Source: Rubrivivax sp. (lineage in GTDB: Bacteria > Pseudomonadota > Gammaproteobacteria > Burkholderiales > Burkholderiaceae_C). Taken from it: 64,000 bases of DNA. Below are positions 24,255-34,178 of the stretch, in pieces (the stretch's first letter is position 1; each line of letters opens with the position of its first letter). The stretch spans positions 62,001 to 126,000 of the forward strand of contig JAIXSE010000017.1 of the NCBI GenBank assembly GCA_027484825.1. Direction: 5' to 3'. The notes beneath the pieces are model-generated. The model was given only the letters and a program-made list of their open reading frames with translations. It was not told where the DNA came from and did not search any database. Both the position numbers and the translations under genes were made by a program.

Positions 24255-27001
24255 CCGCCGAACACCGCCTGCCACAGCGCCAGCACCGCCGCACGCTGAT
24301 CTTCCAGCGCCTTGGCCGCTTCCGCATCCAGCGCGGTGGACTGTTCATTCAGGCGCGCCCGGTGCTGCACCCGGCGCAGCTCGCGATAGGCATCCGCCGC
24401 CGCGCGGCCCACGCCCGGCGGCAGCAGGTCCACCGCTTCCGCCCGCTGCAGCAGCGCAATGTTGCCGGCATTGGCCAGCAGCTCCTCATGCGCGCCGGCA
24501 TGGGCCAGGATCAGGAACTGCAGGGCGAACTCGGCATCCACCATGCCGCCCGGGCTGTGCTTCACATCAAAGAAGCCCTCGCGCACCGGTCGCGCGGCCC
24601 GCAGCTTGTCCCGCATGGCCACCACTTCCTGGCGCAGCGCCAGCGGGTCCCGCGCGGAGGTGATGACGGCCCGGCGCGTCGCCTCGAAGCGCTCGGCCAG
24701 CGAGGCATCCCCCGCGCAGAAACGCGCCCGGGTGATGGCCTGATGTTCCCAGGTCCAGGCTGTGTTGCTGCCCCGGCCGGTCTGGTAGCGGTTGAACGAC
24801 TCCAGCGAGGTGACCAGCAGCCCGGAATTGCCGTTGGGCCGCAGCGCCGTGTCGATGTCGAACAGCTCGCCGGCGGCGGTGCGCAGCGTCAGCCATGTGA
24901 TCAACTTGCGGACAAAGGTGCCGTAGATCTCCGGGGCGTTCTCGTCCTCATCGTCGAAGAGGAACACCAGGTCCAGGTCGCTGCCGTAGCCCAGTTCCTT
25001 GCCGCCCAGCTTGCCGTAGGCCACCACCGCCAGTCGCGGCGACGGCCGGTGCTTCTGCTTGTGCCGGTCCCAGGCCCAGTCGATGACGCATTGCAGCGTG
25101 GCATCGGCCAGCAGCGACAGCTCATCCGCCACCTGCTCCACGCTGATCTGACCTTCCACATCCCGAACCAGCGTGCGGAAGACTTCGGCATGGTGGGCGC
25201 GGCGCAGGCTGTCCAACAGTGCGTCTTCGCTGGCTTCGCCATGTTCCGCCCAAGCGTCATGCCGCGCCTGCAGGTCCTGGATGAAGGCCGGGCCGTCGAA
25301 GCGCTCGTGCAGCAGCCGGGTGTCGGCCAGTTCGTCGATCACGCCGGGGTGCTGCATCAGGTAGCGCATCGGCCAGCGGGCCAGCCCCAGCAGACGCAGC
25401 AGGCGGCCTTGAACCGCCGGCCGCTCCACCAGCAGCGCCAGATAGCTCTCCCGGCGCAGCAGCGGCTCGACCCAGTCCACAAACCGCTGGGCCGCTTCCA
25501 GGGTGCATTCCCCCTGCTTCACCGCCAGCGAGGCACGGCCCACCAGCTTGGCCAGCCGCAGCCGCGACTCCTCCCGCAGGTTCTGCACCCGCGGCTGCTG
25601 GGCCCAGCGGCGCACATTGGCGGCCAGGTCCGGTTGGAGTTTTTCCAGGAACTCTTCACTGTCGATCGGCAGGGGCGGCCCGCCGCACATGCCGTTGCGG
25701 CAGCCGCCGGAGGACGGCGCCACGCCGTCATGCAGCAGCGCGTCGAATTCGGTGGCGACCAGCTCGCGCACCTCCAGCAGCCGGTCCAGCAGCTGGCAGG
25801 TGTCGTTTCGACAGATCAGGCCCATGCTGCGGGCGATCCAGCTCAGGTCCTCGTCGCCGCTGGGCAGGCAGTGGGTCTGCTGGTCGTCCAGATACTGGAT
25901 GCGGTGTTCCACCCGGCGCAGGAAGTCGTAGCCCTTGGCCAGGGCCAGGGCGGTGTCCGGCTTCATCAGGCCACGGGCCGCGAGCCGGTTCAGGGCCTTG
26001 AGGGTGGAACGGGTCCGGATCTCCGGGAACTGACCCCCGCGCACCACCTGCAGCAGCTGGACGATGAATTCAATCTCGCGGATGCCGCCCCGGGACAATT
26101 TCACATCATTGGCCCGCTCCGGGCGGCCGGCGGCGCGGCGCTGGGCTTCATCGCGGATCTTGCGGTGCAGTTGCCGCAGGCCTTCAAAGACGCCGTAATC
26201 CAGATACCGGCGGTACACAAACGGCTGCACCAGATGCCGCAGTTGCAGCGCGCGGCCGTTGGCAACGCTGGCGCGGGGGGCGATCACCCGGCTCTTGAGC
26301 CAGGCAAAGCGCTCCCACTCCCGGCCCTGCACCAGGAAATACTCTTCCAGCATGGCCATGCTGACCGCTGGCGGCCCGGAATTGCCGTTGGGCCGCAGGG
26401 CCAGGTCCACACGGAACACCTGTCCGTCTTCCGTCACGTCCCCGATCAGCGTGGACAGGCGGCGCGACAGATGCGCGAAATATTCATGGGCGGAGATGCG
26501 CTGCGGCCCGTCGGTCTGGCCGTCGTCCTCATAGACATAGATCAGGTCGATGTCGGACGAGACATTCAGCTCCCGGCCGCCCAGCTTGCCCATGCCCACG
26601 ACCCAGAAGTCGATCTCCTCGCCGTTCTCGTTGCGGGGCTTGCCATGCACGGCATCGAGCTCGGCGCGGCAATGGGCCAGGCCCATATCCAAGCTGACTT
26701 CGGCCAGATGGGTCATGGCCTGCGTCACATCGGTCATGGGCGCGGACTGCTCCACATCCAGCACCGCCAGCCGCTCCAGCACCAGCTGGCGCATCACCCG
26801 CAAGGCCGCTGCCAGCGGGCGCCCTTCTTGCCCGAGCCGCTCCACCAGCGCGCGCATCACCGTGTCATTCGGCAGACCGGCTGGCAACAGGGACAATTCC
26901 GACCCATACCGGCGCCGGATCCTCTGTACAAAACGGCTATGTTCGGCGGTCACCGCTGCTGCAACTGAATCCATCGGTAAAGAAAACTCTCGTTGGCTCA
27001 T
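24251..27001 (-). CDS. glnE: Bifunctional glutamine synthetase adenylyltransferase/adenylyl-removing enzyme
   Basis: The 916 residues match GlnE. The N-terminal deadenylylase domain carries VGMGKLGGRELNVSSDIDLIYVYEDDG, and the C-terminal adenylylase domain repeats the motif as VAYGKLGGKELGYGSDLDLVFLFDDED. Both have the GS/SDxD metal-binding aspartates. GlnD_UR_UTase-like helical domains follow each (RGGIREIEFIVQLLQVVRGG, PGGMVDAEFALQFLILAH). It adjusts glutamine synthetase activity by AMP addition or removal in response to PII and glutamine. It is divergent from yhdP with a short shared promoter gap. Confidence 0.97.
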   Translation of the reverse strand: MSQREFSLPMDSVAAAVTAEHSRFVQRIRRRYGSELSLLPAGLPNDTVMRALVERLGQEGRPLAAALRVMRQLVLERLAVLDVEQSAPMTDVTQAMTHLAEVSLDMGLAHCRAELDAVHGKPRNENGEEIDFWVVGMGKLGGRELNVSSDIDLIYVYEDDGQTDGPQRISAHEYFAHLSRRLSTLIGDVTEDGQVFRVDLALRPNGNSGPPAVSMAMLEEYFLVQGREWERFAWLKSRVIAPRASVANGRALQLRHLVQPFVYRRYLDYGVFEGLRQLHRKIRDEAQRRAAGRPERANDVKLSRGGIREIEFIVQLLQVVRGGQFPEIRTRSTLKALNRLAARGLMKPDTALALAKGYDFLRRVEHRIQYLDDQQTHCLPSGDEDLSWIARSMGLICRNDTCQLLDRLLEVRELVATEFDALLHDGVAPSSGGCRNGMCGGPPLPIDSEEFLEKLQPDLAANVRRWAQQPRVQNLREESRLRLAKLVGRASLAVKQGECTLEAAQRFVDWVEPLLRRESYLALLVERPAVQGRLLRLLGLARWPMRYLMQHPGVIDELADTRLLHERFDGPAFIQDLQARHDAWAEHGEASEDALLDSLRRAHHAEVFRTLVRDVEGQISVEQVADELSLLADATLQCVIDWAWDRHKQKHRPSPRLAVVAYGKLGGKELGYGSDLDLVFLFDDEDENAPEIYGTFVRKLITWLTLRTAAGELFDIDTALRPNGNSGLLVTSLESFNRYQTGRGSNTAWTWEHQAITRARFCAGDASLAERFEATRRAVITSARDPLALRQEVVAMRDKLRAARPVREGFFDVKHSPGGMVDAEFALQFLILAHAGAHEELLANAGNIALLQRAEAVDLLPPGVGRAAADAYRELRRVQHRARLNEQSTALDAEAAKALEDQRAAVLALWQAVFGG

Positions 27002-27049
27002 GGCCCCTGAAGGGCTGTGCTAGATTCGGCGTCCGCCGTTCCCTCATCC

Positions 27050-30000
27050 ATGTCTTCTCCCGCCGATCCCAGCACTGCCTCCGGGTCCCCGGTCGCGACG
27101 CGACGCTGGTGGACCCGTTGTGCGCTATGGATCTTCGGGCTGTCCGTGGGCTTGCTGGCCTTGCTTCTGACGGCCTGGCTGGCGTTGCAGTGGGCGATTC
27201 TGCCCCACATCAATGACTGGCGTGCCGACCTGGAAAAGCAAGCCACCCAGGCATTGGGGATACAGGTCCGCATCGGCAGCATCCAGGCCCAATCCACCGG
27301 CTGGAGCCCCAGCCTGGACCTGCGGGATGTTCGCCTGATCGACCCCGCCGGCCGCCAGACCCTGCACCTTCCCCGCGTCAGCGCGGTCCTCTCGGCCCGG
27401 TCGCTGCTGGCCATGGAGCTGCGTTTTTCGCAGCTGCAACTGGACAGCCCCGAGCTGCTGCTGCGGCGAGACAAGCAAGGCCGGGTCTTCGTGGCCGGCC
27501 TGAGCGTGGATGAAGGCTCCCAGGACACCTCCGCTTCCGACGAAGCCGCCGACTGGTTTTTCCAGCAGCATGAGTTCGCCATCCTGCATGGCCGCATCCG
27601 CTGGGTGGATGAACTCCGGCAGGCGCCCCCGCTGGAACTGTTCGACCTGAACCTGGTGCTGCGCAACGGCCTGCGCCGGCACGACCTGCGGGTGGACGCC
27701 ACCCCGCCGGCCGGCTGGGGCCAGCGCTTCAGCCTGCGCGGGCAGTTCACCCAGTCCCTGCTGGAGCGGCCCGGGGCGCTGCAGCACTGGAGCGGCCAGC
27801 TGTTTGCCGAGCTGCCACGCACCGATGTGCGTGAACTCCGTCGATATCTGGACCTGCCCTTCGAGCTCAATGAAGGCGACGGCGCCCTGCGCGCCTGGCT
27901 GGACCTGCGCCGGGGCACGCCCAGCAACCTGACCCTGGACATGGGCTTGCGCGCGGTGAAGTTGCGGGTGGCCCCCAGCCTGCCGGAGCTGGACCTGGCC
28001 CGCATCGAGGGCCGTCTGGTGATGAAGCAGACGCCCACCCAGTTCCTGCTGCAGGCCCAGCAACTGGGCTTCAGCGCTGGCGACGGTCTGGAGTGGCCCC
28101 GGTCGGACTGGTCGATCGACCTGCAGCGGGACGAACGCAGCGGCCAGGTGACCGGGGGCGACTTCCAGGCCCAGCAACTGGACCTGACGCTGGGCGCCCA
28201 GATCCTCTCCCGACTGCCGGTGGGCGACGCGCCCCGCGCCCTGGTGGCCGACATGAAACCCGCCGGCATGCTCAATGCGCTGGCGGTGCACTGGGACGGT
28301 CCGCTGGAGCGGCCCCGCAGCTATCGCGCCAAGGGTCAGCTTCAAGGGCTGCAACTGGCGGCGGCGGACACGACCGCGCCGGCCGACCCGGCTTCCGCAC
28401 CGCCCACCGGCCGCCCCGGTGTACGCAATGCCGATCTGCAGTTCGAGGCCACCGACCAGGGCGGCACCGCCTCGCTGGTGATCAAGGATGGCGAGGTCAC
28501 TCTGCCCGGCGTTCTGGTGGAGCCCACGCTGACACTGCGACAAGCGCAGGCCTCGCTGACCTGGCGTCGGCAGCAACCGGCCGGAACGCCGGCCCCGGTC
28601 GGCGGGCTGTCGGTGCTGGCAGCGAAGAAGGCAGCGTCTTCAGCGCCGCTCGCGTCAGCGTCCGCGTCCGCAGCAGCGGCAACGACTGCTGCAGCGGCCC
28701 CAACGCCGCCCGCTTCCCAGTGGACCGTGCAGTTCAGCAAGGTGCACCTGGTCACCGACGACCTGCAGGCGGATATCGACGGCACCTGGCAAAGTGCTCC
28801 GCAAAGCAGCGCGCATGCGCCTGGCCGCCTGGACCTGACCGGCCACATCGAGGAAGTGCGGGCCGAGCGCGTGCTGAAGTACCTGCCCGCCAGCATGGGC
28901 CCGGACGCCATGCGCTATGTGCGCGACGCCATCCGCGACGGCACGGCCCACAAGGTGGCCGTCCGCTTGCAAGGCGACCTGGCCGAATTCCCCTTCGACG
29001 CCCCCCGCAGCAAGGGCATCTTCAAGGTCAGCACGCAGCTGCGGGACCTGACGCTGGCCTACGTGCCCAGCCACCCCGCAGAAAACGGCCACGCCGCCTT
29101 CACCTCCCCATGGCCGGCCATGGAGCAGCTCAGCGCCGAGCTGGTGTTCGATCGCGCCAGCATGGCCATCCGCAACGGACGGGCCCGGCTGAACGGCGTG
29201 GAGCTGAGCAATGTGCAGGGCCTGATCCAGGACCTGTATCACCACAGCCCGGTGCTGGACATCACTGGCGAAGGCCGTGGCCCGCTGGCCGACGCGCTGC
29301 GCTACGTGAAGCATTCCCCCATCAATGAGATGACCAGCCATGCGCTGGAGTCGTCGGTGGGCACCGGCCCGATGTCCCTGAAGCTGGCGCTGAAGCTTCC
29401 GCTGGTCCACATCGATGACACGACGGTGAAAGGCCAGGTGCTGCTGACCGGCAACGACCTGCGCCTGCGACCCGACGCGCCCCTGCTCACCCAGGCCCGC
29501 GCCCGCATCGACTTCGACGAGAAAGGCCTGCAGATCCGCGGCGGACAGGCGCGGGTGCTGGGCGGCGACGCCAGCTTTGAAGGCGGCTCCCAACCCGACG
29601 GGACGATGCGCTTCGTGGCCAACGGCACGGTAACGGCTGAGGCGCTTCGCAACACCCCGGAGATCGTCCTGGGCTCGCGGCTGGCGTCGGTGATGACCGG
29701 GCAGACGGCGCTGCGTCTGGAGCTGGGCATCGTCAAGGGCCAGACCGAGATCGGCCTGAGCAGCACCCTGCAGGGCCTGGGTGTGGACCTGCCCGCCCCG
29801 CTGCGCAAGAGCGCGGACGAGACCTGGCCGCTGCGGGTCAGCCTGCGCGCGATGAACGCGCCCGCCGGCACGCTGCGGGATGAACTGCGGGTGGAAGCCG
29901 GCCCCCTGGCCGCGCACTATCAGCGGGATGTGACCGGCGAGACGGCCAAGGTGCTGCGCGGCGCGCTGTCGCTGGGCGACCGGCTGCCGGACCTGCCGGC

Positions 30001-31450
30001 CCAGGGCGTGCTGGCCCGCGCGGTGCTCAACCAGCTGAGCGTGGACACCTGGCAGGCGGTGATCCCCACCCTGATCGGCCCCACCACCAGCGGCATCGGC
30101 AGTGCCCCCGAAGCGGCGGGCAACGCCATGGCCGCATCCGCCGCCGAGGCGGACAGCCCCTACCTCCCCACCCAACTGGCCCTGAAGGCGCAGACCCTGC
30201 AGCTCAGCGGCCGCACCCTCAACCGCGTGGTGGCCGGCCTGACCCATGACGTGCCGGACAGCACCTGGAGCGCCTCCATCGATGCCGAGCAGCTCAGCGG
30301 CTTTCTGCAACTGCGCATGGCCAAGCCCAACCAGCCTGGCCGCGTCTATGCGCGCCTGGCCCGGCTGTCGGTGCCCAAGAGCGATGCGGATTCGGTCGAG
30401 GAACTGCTGGACAGCCAGCCCCGCTCCATCCCCACGCTGGACATCGTGGTGGACAACTTCGAGCTCAAGGGCAAGCGCCTGGGCCGCCTGGAGATCGAAG
30501 CGCAGCAGCAGACCGACGCCCGGGACTGGAAGCTCAGCCGGCTGCTGCTCAAGAATGAAGACGCCACCCTGAGCGCCACCGGACAGTGGGCGCCGGAGCC
30601 GGGCCGCCCGATGCGCCGCACCGATCTGAACTGGAAACTGGATGTGGAGGACGCCGGCAAGCTGGCCGAACGCATGGGCCAGGGCCAGGTGCTGCGGCGC
30701 GGCAAGGGCCAGTTGACCGGGCAACTGGCCTGGTCGGGCTCGCCGATGTCGCCGGACTATGCCTCGATGACCGGCAAGATGAATATCGCGCTGGATGCCG
30801 GCCAGTTCCTCAAGGCGGAGCCGGGTGTCGGCCGTCTGCTGGGCGTGCTCAGCCTGCAGTCGATTCCGCGCCGCCTGACGCTGGACTTCCGGGATGTGTT
30901 CTCCGAGGGCTTCGCCTTCGACAACGTCAGCGGAGACATCCAGATCGCCCGCGGCGTCGCCCGCAGCGACAACCTGCGCATGAAGGGCCTGCAGGCGGCC
31001 GTGCTGATGGAAGGCTCGGCCGACCTGGCCGCCGAGACCCAAGACCTGCATGTGCTGGTGGTGCCCGAGATCAACGCCGGCGGCGCTGCGCTGGCCTATG
31101 CCGCCATCAACCCGGCCATCGGCCTGGGCACCTTCCTGGCGCAGTGGTTGCTGCGCAAGCCCATCATGGCCGCCAGCACCGAGGAGTTCCGCGTCACGGG
31201 CAGCTGGAGCGATCCCAAGATCGAGCAGTTGCCGCGTCGCGCAGTGCCAGCCGCCAGTGCGGCCAGCGCCAGCAGCAATGCCAGCAGCGGTGCCGGCGGC
31301 ACGCCCGACACCCGCACCCCGCCGCTGGCCGCCGATGCGCCCGCCAGCGCTGCGTCAGCGTCCGAAGCCCACAATGCCCGAGGAGATCGCAGCAGCGGCA
31401 ACAATCGCGTCAGCGGTCCGTCCCGCAGCCAAGGAGAGAGCGCACCATGA
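27050..31450 (+). CDS. yhdP: YhdP family large envelope protein (AsmA-like)
   Basis: The ATG at 27050 gives 1466 residues; the frame also offers a GTG at 27017. One N-terminal helix (LWIFGLSVGLLALLLTAWLALQW, about 24-46) anchors a very long periplasmic beta-rich body. DUF3971 (about 190-500 and beyond, with ADIDGTW and SAELVFDRASMAIRNGRARL) is followed by the AsmA-like C-terminal domain (GMNIALDAGQFLKAEPGVGR-type, LSLQSIPRRLTLDFRDVFSE, AALAYAAINPAIGLGTFLAQ). Such proteins bridge the periplasm and move phospholipids to the outer membrane. Ala/Ser-rich insertions occur at about residues 540-570 and at the C-terminus. It overlaps the next gene by 4 bp. Confidence 0.93.
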   Translation: MSSPADPSTASGSPVATRRWWTRCALWIFGLSVGLLALLLTAWLALQWAILPHINDWRADLEKQATQALGIQVRIGSIQAQSTGWSPSLDLRDVRLIDPAGRQTLHLPRVSAVLSARSLLAMELRFSQLQLDSPELLLRRDKQGRVFVAGLSVDEGSQDTSASDEAADWFFQQHEFAILHGRIRWVDELRQAPPLELFDLNLVLRNGLRRHDLRVDATPPAGWGQRFSLRGQFTQSLLERPGALQHWSGQLFAELPRTDVRELRRYLDLPFELNEGDGALRAWLDLRRGTPSNLTLDMGLRAVKLRVAPSLPELDLARIEGRLVMKQTPTQFLLQAQQLGFSAGDGLEWPRSDWSIDLQRDERSGQVTGGDFQAQQLDLTLGAQILSRLPVGDAPRALVADMKPAGMLNALAVHWDGPLERPRSYRAKGQLQGLQLAAADTTAPADPASAPPTGRPGVRNADLQFEATDQGGTASLVIKDGEVTLPGVLVEPTLTLRQAQASLTWRRQQPAGTPAPVGGLSVLAAKKAASSAPLASASASAAAATTAAAAPTPPASQWTVQFSKVHLVTDDLQADIDGTWQSAPQSSAHAPGRLDLTGHIEEVRAERVLKYLPASMGPDAMRYVRDAIRDGTAHKVAVRLQGDLAEFPFDAPRSKGIFKVSTQLRDLTLAYVPSHPAENGHAAFTSPWPAMEQLSAELVFDRASMAIRNGRARLNGVELSNVQGLIQDLYHHSPVLDITGEGRGPLADALRYVKHSPINEMTSHALESSVGTGPMSLKLALKLPLVHIDDTTVKGQVLLTGNDLRLRPDAPLLTQARARIDFDEKGLQIRGGQARVLGGDASFEGGSQPDGTMRFVANGTVTAEALRNTPEIVLGSRLASVMTGQTALRLELGIVKGQTEIGLSSTLQGLGVDLPAPLRKSADETWPLRVSLRAMNAPAGTLRDELRVEAGPLAAHYQRDVTGETAKVLRGALSLGDRLPDLPAQGVLARAVLNQLSVDTWQAVIPTLIGPTTSGIGSAPEAAGNAMAASAAEADSPYLPTQLALKAQTLQLSGRTLNRVVAGLTHDVPDSTWSASIDAEQLSGFLQLRMAKPNQPGRVYARLARLSVPKSDADSVEELLDSQPRSIPTLDIVVDNFELKGKRLGRLEIEAQQQTDARDWKLSRLLLKNEDATLSATGQWAPEPGRPMRRTDLNWKLDVEDAGKLAERMGQGQVLRRGKGQLTGQLAWSGSPMSPDYASMTGKMNIALDAGQFLKAEPGVGRLLGVLSLQSIPRRLTLDFRDVFSEGFAFDNVSGDIQIARGVARSDNLRMKGLQAAVLMEGSADLAAETQDLHVLVVPEINAGGAALAYAAINPAIGLGTFLAQWLLRKPIMAASTEEFRVTGSWSDPKIEQLPRRAVPAASAASASSNASSGAGGTPDTRTPPLAADAPASAASASEAHNARGDRSSGNNRVSGPSRSQGESAP

Positions 31451-32319
31451 AGATCGCCGCCATCCAGATGGTGTCCGGCCCCCAGCTCCAGGTGAACCTG
31501 GACCGCGCCCGGCATTGGATTGAACAGGCCGCCGCCCAGGGCGCCCGGCTGGTGTCCCTGCCGGAGTATTTCTGCCTGATGGGCCACCATGACGGCGACA
31601 AGCTGGCGTTCGCCGAGCAGGCCGGCGACCTGAACGCGCCCATCCAGGGCATGCTCAGCCGCGCCGCACGCGAGACCGGTGTGTGGGTGCTCGGCGGCAC
31701 GCTGCCGATGGCGCTGGAGGGACGCGCGGCCCCGGCCGAACGGGTGCGCAACACCACCTGCGTGTTTGCGCCGGACGGCAGCCTGGCCGCCCGCTACGAC
31801 AAGCTCCACCTGTTCCGCTATGACAACGGCCGCGAGCATTACGACGAAGGCCGGGTGCTGGAGGCGGGGGATGCCCCGGCCACCTTCACCGCCCACATGG
31901 ACCAGGGCCAGGGTCAAAGTCAGGGTCAGGGCAATTTCGACCTGCGCATCGGCCTGTCGGTCTGTTATGACCTGCGCTTCCCCGAGCTGTACCGGGCCAT
32001 GAGCTTTGAAGCCGGCCAGCCGCCGCTGGACCTGATCAGCGTGCCGGCCGCATTCACCTACACCACCGGCCAGGCCCACTGGGAACTGCTGCTGCGGGCG
32101 CGGGCGGTGGAGAACCAGGCCTTTGTCATCGCGGCGGCCCAGGGCGGCCGGCATGAGAACGGACGTCGCACCTGGGGCCACAGCATGGTCATCGACCCCT
32201 GGGGCGAGGTGCTGGCCTGCGTGCCGGAAGGGGAAGGCCTGGCCGTGGCAGAGATCGATCCGGCGCGGCTCAAGCAGGTGCGCACGCAGCTGCCGGCGCT
32301 CCATCACCGGCGGCTCTGA
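31447..32319 (+). CDS. Nitrilase-superfamily amidase (NIT1/omega-amidase type)
   Basis: The ATG at 31447 overlaps the yhdP stop (ATGA) and gives 290 residues. The triad is Glu in SLPEYFCLMG, Lys in YDKLHLFRYDN and Cys in GLSVCYDLRFPELYR. HSMVIDPWGEVLACVPEGEG is the usual C-terminal strand pair. The family hydrolyses deaminated glutathione or omega-amides of keto acids in the cytoplasm. A Gln/Gly-rich insertion (DQGQGQSQGQGNFD) encoded by short repeats sits before the Cys motif and is unusual. Clustering with yhdP is common in betaproteobacteria in my experience. Confidence 0.92.
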   Translation: MKIAAIQMVSGPQLQVNLDRARHWIEQAAAQGARLVSLPEYFCLMGHHDGDKLAFAEQAGDLNAPIQGMLSRAARETGVWVLGGTLPMALEGRAAPAERVRNTTCVFAPDGSLAARYDKLHLFRYDNGREHYDEGRVLEAGDAPATFTAHMDQGQGQSQGQGNFDLRIGLSVCYDLRFPELYRAMSFEAGQPPLDLISVPAAFTYTTGQAHWELLLRARAVENQAFVIAAAQGGRHENGRRTWGHSMVIDPWGEVLACVPEGEGLAVAEIDPARLKQVRTQLPALHHRRL

Positions 32320-32334
32320 GGACGCCGGAAGACT

Positions 32335-32353
32335 TGGCCGGCTTTCCCGGCCA
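32335..32353 (+). terminator. Hairpin terminator after the amidase gene
   Basis: TGGCCGG-CTTTC-CCGGCCA is a 7-bp stem followed by GTTT. It lies 15 bp after the stop of the amidase and before the lipoprotein gene. Confidence 0.45.
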
Positions 32354-32397
32354 GTTTCGGCGATCAAGGCGTCCCGCTTCTTGGCAAGATCCTGCGC

Positions 32398-32970
32398 ATG
32401 ATCGACCCTCGTCCTGCCCTGCTCCGTCGAAACAGCCTGCTGGCCTGCGTGCTCGTCGCAGCGCTGACGGCTTGCGGTGCGCCGGCGCGTCCGCTGGAGC
32501 TGTCCATCACCGACCTGGAGTCGCTGCAACTGCGCTCCTGGCTGAGCCCGCAGCTGCGCCGCAATGTGGACCTCCTGCCCGTAACCGGCGGCCAGGACAC
32601 CAATCCGCTCTGGGGCACCCGCATGAGCGACATGAGCCTGAATCAGGCCTATCAGGAGTCCTTGCGGCGGGTGGGTCTGATGCCGGATGTGCCGGACTCC
32701 GGCCGCTACCAGCTCAAGGTGGAACTGATGGCCACGGCGCAGCCCAATGTGCCGGTGGCCGTGGAAGTGGCCGTGTCGGTGCGCTACACGCTGACTGAAC
32801 GCGGGGCCAAGGCGCCGGTGTACCAGCGCACGCTTCGCACCACCCAGAAGGCCGGCATTGACGACAGCCTCAGCCCCACCGAGCAACTGCGCATGGCCAC
32901 CGAAGGCGCCATGCGCGCCAACATCGGTGAGTTGCTGCGAGAGCTCGCGTCGCTGCCGCTGCCCGCATAA
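32398..32970 (+). CDS. Putative lipoprotein of unknown function
   Basis: The 190 residues start with a signal peptide and lipobox (CVLVAALTAC|GAPARP). The mature part has SDMSLNQAYQESLRRVGLMP, a YQLKVELMATAQP strand and a VAVSVRYTLTERGAK strand. It ends with a helical tail containing MATEGAMRANIGELLREL. The alternating strand-then-helix pattern resembles YajG/DUF4136-like lipoproteins that scaffold envelope machinery, but no family is certain. The preceding hairpin suggests its own transcription unit. Confidence 0.7.
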   Translation: MIDPRPALLRRNSLLACVLVAALTACGAPARPLELSITDLESLQLRSWLSPQLRRNVDLLPVTGGQDTNPLWGTRMSDMSLNQAYQESLRRVGLMPDVPDSGRYQLKVELMATAQPNVPVAVEVAVSVRYTLTERGAKAPVYQRTLRTTQKAGIDDSLSPTEQLRMATEGAMRANIGELLRELASLPLPA

Positions 32971-33071
32971 CGACCCCGAGCGCCCTCCGAACGCCCCTCG
33001 AACGCCGCCCGGTGATCCGGCGGCCGCCCTGGCACGTCCGCCGCAAAGGCGCCAGGAAATCCCCCATCGGG

Positions 33072-33083
33072 CATATGCATATG
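33072..33083. promoter_or_regulatory. Perfect 12-bp palindrome upstream of metN
   Basis: CATATGCATATG lies 88 bp before the metN start in the only AT-rich patch of a 200-bp gap. It could be an operator; no SAM riboswitch pattern was seen here. Confidence 0.3.
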
Positions 33084-33170
33084 AAGAATCAGTGGTTGCC
33101 AAATTCGGGGTAATCCCTAAGGATCGAGGGTTTTCCGCCCTTTGCCGGCCCTTTGCCGGTTGGCCTTTCC

Positions 33171-34178
33171 GTGATCCAGCTCGAAGCCCTGCACAAGTCC
33201 TACACGGTCGATGGCCGTCGGGTCGCCGCCCTTCAAGGCGTCGATCTTCATGTCCGCCCTGGTGAGGTGTTCGGCGTCATCGGCGCCTCGGGCGCCGGCA
33301 AAAGCACGCTGCTGCGCGTGATCAATCTGCTGGAGCGGCCGGACCAGGGCCGCGTTCTGGTCGCCGGTCAGGATCTGCTGAGCCTGGACGCCGCCGGGCT
33401 GCGCGCCGCCCGTCAGCGCATCGCGATGATCTTCCAGCACTTCAACCTGCTGGACTCCCGCACCGTGGCACAGAACGTGGCCTGGCCGATGCGCATTGCC
33501 GGCTGGACGGCGGACCGGATCGAGGCCCGTGTCCAGGCGCTGGTCGCCCGGGTGGGCCTGACCGAGCACCTGCACAAATACCCTGCCCAGCTCTCCGGCG
33601 GCCAGAAGCAGCGGGTGGGCATTGCCCGTGCGCTGGCCCTGTCGCCGCAGGTGCTGCTGTGCGACGAGGCCACCAGCGCCCTGGACCCCGAGACCACCCG
33701 CTCCATCCTCGACCTGCTGGCCGAGATCAATCAGGAGCTGCAGCTCAGCATCGTGCTGATCACCCACGAGATGGATGTGGTGCGCCGCATCTGTGACCGG
33801 GTGGCGGTGCTGGAGGGCGGCCGCATCGTGGAAGAAGGGCCGGTGGCCGATGTCTTCCTGCATCCACAGTCCCCCACGGCACGGCGCTTCGTGATGGCCG
33901 CCGAACATGTGGACGAAGGCGAGCAGCGCGACGACCATGCGCAGGTGCCAGGCCATTTGTGGCGCCTGACCTTCCTGGGCGAGCGCACCTATGAACCGCT
34001 GCTGGGCGAAGTCGCCCGGCATGCGCATCTGGACTTCGGCATCCTCTCCGGACGGATCGACCGCATCAAGCGTGTGCCGTATGGGCAGCTCACCATCGCC
34101 GTCACCGGTGGGGACCTGGCCGCTGCGCGCCAATTGCTGGCCGCGCGCGGCGTGCAGGTCGAGGAGCTGCGCGCATGA
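33171..34178 (+). CDS. metN: Methionine ABC transporter ATPase MetN
   Basis: A GTG at 33171 gives [11 protein letters not shown] and 335 residues, the family length. Walker A is [11 protein letters not shown], the signature [15 protein letters not shown], Walker [13 protein letters not shown], and the H-loop ITHEMDVV. The C-terminal NIL domain (about 265-335, [20 protein letters not shown]) senses methionine and inhibits transport when it is plentiful. It overlaps metI by 4 bp. Confidence 0.95.
   Translation: MIQLEALHKSYTVDGRRVAALQGVDLHVRPGEVFGVIGASGAGKSTLLRVINLLERPDQGRVLVAGQDLLSLDAAGLRAARQRIAMIFQHFNLLDSRTVAQNVAWPMRIAGWTADRIEARVQALVARVGLTEHLHKYPAQLSGGQKQRVGIARALALSPQVLLCDEATSALDPETTRSILDLLAEINQELQLSIVLITHEMDVVRRICDRVAVLEGGRIVEEGPVADVFLHPQSPTARRFVMAAEHVDEGEQRDDHAQVPGHLWRLTFLGERTYEPLLGEVARHAHLDFGILSGRIDRIKRVPYGQLTIAVTGGDLAAARQLLAARGVQVEELRA

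Noticed and set aside
32971-33170. SAM riboswitch or MetJ boxes before metN
   Set aside because: No SAM aptamer core pattern or AGACGTCT repeats seen; only one palindrome.
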